Below are positions 30,119 through 32,186 of a stretch of 32,186 nucleotides of DNA, piece after piece. A program made the translations under genes and the position numbers. This DNA is from an uncultured Bacilli bacterium (GTDB lineage Bacteria; Bacillota_I; Bacilli_A; RF39; UBA660). Position 1 is the first letter of the stretch. Every line of letters begins with the position of its first letter. The stretch lies in assembly GCA_948874605.1 (NCBI GenBank), contig CAQRXS010000005.1, forward strand, positions 1-32,186. Direction: 5' to 3'. Under the pieces are notes generated by a model, which was not told the DNA's origin, did no database searches, and saw only the letters and a program-made list of their open reading frames with translations.

Positions 30119-31741
30119 CTACACAATTTCTATTTTATCACGACTAAAGATATTTGATGCAACATTTTCTATTTCAGATTCATTTTCAGTTTTGGCTTCT
30201 TGTTTAGTAACTGGTTCCTCAATAATTTCATACTTATACTTAGCCTTTAAATTTTTTACATATTCTTGCTTTTCTTTTAACCATTCATTCTCATCCAATG
30301 CAATAAAACGAACATCATCATCAAAAGCACCCACAATTTCTTGCGTAAATTCCTCTAATCTTGCATTTATTAAATTTGCTGTACTAGATAATTTAGACAT
30401 AATAATACAATAATCTTTTGAAGCAGCAACTAAAGAGGAATCTAAAATCAACGCGATTATATCTGGTTTAATATTTAAATTATTCCCTAATTCTTTCCAA
30501 ATTTCTTGATATTGAATTAAAGATTCTTTTCTAGCACCGCAAAAACAGTTATTAACACGTATTTTTTTTAAATTTTCAAAAACTTCATCATTTTTACTTG
30601 TTTCTAGACTCTTTAATTCTGTTTTTTCAGCAACATCATTTTTTAAAGATAAAACTTCTTCTTTTTCCTGAATTTTTTTATCAAGAAAAGAGAAATCATG
30701 TTTTTTGGCTTCTTCTTTCGAACCTAAAACATCTAAAATTGCAAGCTTAATTAAAACATAAGGATTCATATTAATATTTGCTTTGTTCATAATTTCATTA
30801 AATTGAAAAATAACATTTTTAACTTGGGAAAAAGTGATATTTCCATGATATGTACCCAATTTTATATTTACACAAATATGAGTTAATTCTTGTATAATCT
30901 TTTTCAAAAAAATTTTATAATCGCTCGAGGTATTTTCTAACTCTTGAAAAGAATCCATAATACCAGCAACATCTTGATTTTCTATTTTAGAAATTAAATT
31001 TTTTATAAATTTTGAAGAAATAGAGCCATAATTTGACAAAATCTTATCAATAGTAATTTTCTCTGAACTAGAAGATAGTTGATCAAGTAAACTGAGTGCA
31101 TCACGCATACCACCTTCAGATAAATATGCAATTTCTTCAATCGCATCATCTGTGATATGAATATTCTCTTCTCCACAAACATATTTTATTTGTTTTTTTA
31201 AATTTTCAATGGAAATTTTCTGAAAATTAAATCTTTGACATCTAGACAAAATAGTTATTGGAACGTTCTCAACATTAGTTGTAGCCATAATAAATACAGC
31301 ATGCTTTGGAGGCTCTTCTAATGTTAATAACAATGCATTAAAAGCGCTTGTTGTCATCATATGGACCTCGTCAATAATATATATTTTATATTTTCCTTCA
31401 GAAGGCGCTATTTTTACATTATTAATAAGCTCACGTATATCATCTACACCATTATTAGACGCTGCATCTATCTCTATAATATCTGGACTCTCTGAAAAGT
31501 GCAAACAATTTTCACAACTACCACATGCTTCACCATCTTGAGGACTCAAACAATTTATCGTTTTTGCAAAGATTTTTGCAGTTGAAGTTTTTCCAGTCCC
31601 ACGTGGACCAGTAAATAAATATGCATGAGATATTTTATCATTTTTTATCGCATTTTTTATCATTTGAAGCGTATATTCTTGTCCAACCATATTCGAAAAT
31701 TTATCCGGTCGATACTTACGATATAAAACCTTATAATTCAT
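30119..31741 (-). CDS. dnaX: DNA polymerase III gamma/tau subunit DnaX
   Basis: Clamp-loader ATPase. With the preferred ATG at 31741 it has 540 residues: YRKYRPDKFSNMVGQE, Walker A GPRGTGKT (45-52), the zinc module Cys64/Cys73/Cys76/Cys79, DEVHMM Walker B and the SRC motif in LSRCQRFNF. The C-terminal third carries the tau-like extension. The frame opens with GTG at 31750, but AGAGGTG is best placed for the ATG three codons later. Downstream genes ybaB and recR follow tightly. An extended -10 promoter lies in the short tadA-dnaX gap; the SRP RNA gene found there in Bacillus is absent because the gap is too short. Confidence 0.97.
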   Translation of the reverse strand: MNYKVLYRKYRPDKFSNMVGQEYTLQMIKNAIKNDKISHAYLFTGPRGTGKTSTAKIFAKTINCLSPQDGEACGSCENCLHFSESPDIIEIDAASNNGVDDIRELINNVKIAPSEGKYKIYIIDEVHMMTTSAFNALLLTLEEPPKHAVFIMATTNVENVPITILSRCQRFNFQKISIENLKKQIKYVCGEENIHITDDAIEEIAYLSEGGMRDALSLLDQLSSSSEKITIDKILSNYGSISSKFIKNLISKIENQDVAGIMDSFQELENTSSDYKIFLKKIIQELTHICVNIKLGTYHGNITFSQVKNVIFQFNEIMNKANINMNPYVLIKLAILDVLGSKEEAKKHDFSFLDKKIQEKEEVLSLKNDVAEKTELKSLETSKNDEVFENLKKIRVNNCFCGARKESLIQYQEIWKELGNNLNIKPDIIALILDSSLVAASKDYCIIMSKLSSTANLINARLEEFTQEIVGAFDDDVRFIALDENEWLKEKQEYVKNLKAKYKYEIIEEPVTKQEAKTENESEIENVASNIFSRDKIEIV

Positions 31742-31781
31742 ATTGTACACCTCTTTCCAACATCAACTTATACACAAATAA

Positions 31782-31790
31782 ATTATATCA
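31782..31790 (-). promoter_or_regulatory. Extended -10 promoter of dnaX
   Basis: On the minus strand TGA-TATAAT lies about 40 bp before the dnaX start in the gap after tadA. No clear -35 box is seen. Confidence 0.5.
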
Positions 31791-31805
31791 TGCTTTTAAA
31801 AAAAA

Positions 31806-32186
31806 CTATAATCTTTTTGTTTTGAAAAAATCAGAAAGAATATTAGCGTACTTTTGTTCGGAAATATTAGTGTTTTTTTCTTGAAAATGGTTAAAAATCG
31901 TTTTATTATACTCTTTTTTATAAGATAATTTAGGAAGTAAGTAATACACATGCTTAATTCGAGATTGTTTAATTACCTCGTTACACATGGAACAAGGCTC
32001 TAAAGTTACATATAAGTCACAATCAGATAAGTTCCAGCGTTTTAATTGTTTTGATGCTAATCTAATTGCATTGATCTCTGCATGACCTAAAATATCATCA
32101 TCAATTTCTCTCGTATTATGTGCCTGAGCGATTATTAGACCATTTTGCACTATAACTGCTCCGATAGGTACATCTCCTTGTTTACT
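31806..32186 (-). CDS. tadA: tRNA adenosine deaminase TadA (5' end outside the window)
   Basis: The visible 126 residues belong to TadA, the zinc deaminase converting A34 of tRNA-Arg(ACG) to inosine. The zinc-site motifs are HAEINAI and PCSMCNEVI; the frame runs open into the window end with GDVPIGAVIV, a conserved part of the fold, so about 25-30 N-terminal residues are missing from view. A GTG at 32150 could be read as a start, but it is an internal Val codon. It precedes dnaX as in Bacillus. The C terminus, Lys/Asn-rich, is of normal length. Confidence 0.93.
   Translation of the reverse strand, partial: SKQGDVPIGAVIVQNGLIIAQAHNTREIDDDILGHAEINAIRLASKQLKRWNLSDCDLYVTLEPCSMCNEVIKQSRIKHVYYLLPKLSYKKEYNKTIFNHFQEKNTNISEQKYANILSDFFKTKRL

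Noticed and set aside
31751..31805. Possible SRP (4.5S/6S-like scRNA) gene between tadA and dnaX, as in Bacillus
   Set aside because: The gap is only about 55-65 bp and contains no SRP-like GNRA hairpin; it holds just a promoter.

Overview
The window is a low-GC, tightly packed stretch of a Bacillota chromosome. All but one gene lie on the minus strand. Sporulation-associated genes (spoVG, yabG, bofA, yaaT, spoVT) sit among housekeeping genes in nearly the order of the Bacillus subtilis dnaX-to-spoVG region. This suggests a spore-forming or recently spore-forming gut-type Bacilli/Clostridia lineage; a species cannot be named. The code is standard (TGA is a stop) and GTG/TTG starts are common.

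Layout in the direction of transcription (right to left). The right block (22.3-32.2 kb) holds tadA (cut by the window edge), dnaX, ybaB, recR, bofA, holB, yaaT, the yabB-type methyltransferase, pth, mfd and spoVT. Next is a methionine-type T-box leader (about 22.05-22.25 kb) driving a NUDIX gene, a shortened SDR gene and metG. Then comes a 15 kb accessory island (4.2-19.6 kb): a HerA-like ATPase, and a type VII secretion (T7SSb-like) cluster of a zinc-ribbon membrane protein, a YukD/EsaB ubiquitin-like protein, EssC, a 208-residue protein with two WXG100-like units, two single WXG100 proteins, a helical accessory protein, a 1952-residue effector candidate, a small unknown protein and a DUF4176 protein. 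The left block resumes the ancestral order: tatD, a 3D-domain protein in the yabE position, ksgA, yabG, veg and spoVG. A lone plus-strand membrane-protein gene lies beside ksgA.

The island lies exactly between metG and tatD, which are neighbours in B. subtilis. It contains the T7SS motor and secreted-type proteins but no recognisable EsaA, EssA or EssB. The effector candidate carries two separate Cys-His-Asp triads, one papain/C39-like and one transglutaminase-like. Internal terminators split the T7SS genes into three transcription units: zinc ribbon-esaB-essC; the tandem-WXG gene alone; and the WXG pair with accessory, effector and downstream proteins.

The T-box controls three genes, of which the first (NUDIX) has a degraded catalytic box and the second (SDR) has lost its catalytic centre; only metG looks fully intact. 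Several terminators overlap or abut the stop codon of their gene. No stretch longer than 300 bases lacks a gene. No tRNA, rRNA, insertion sequence or CRISPR array was seen.
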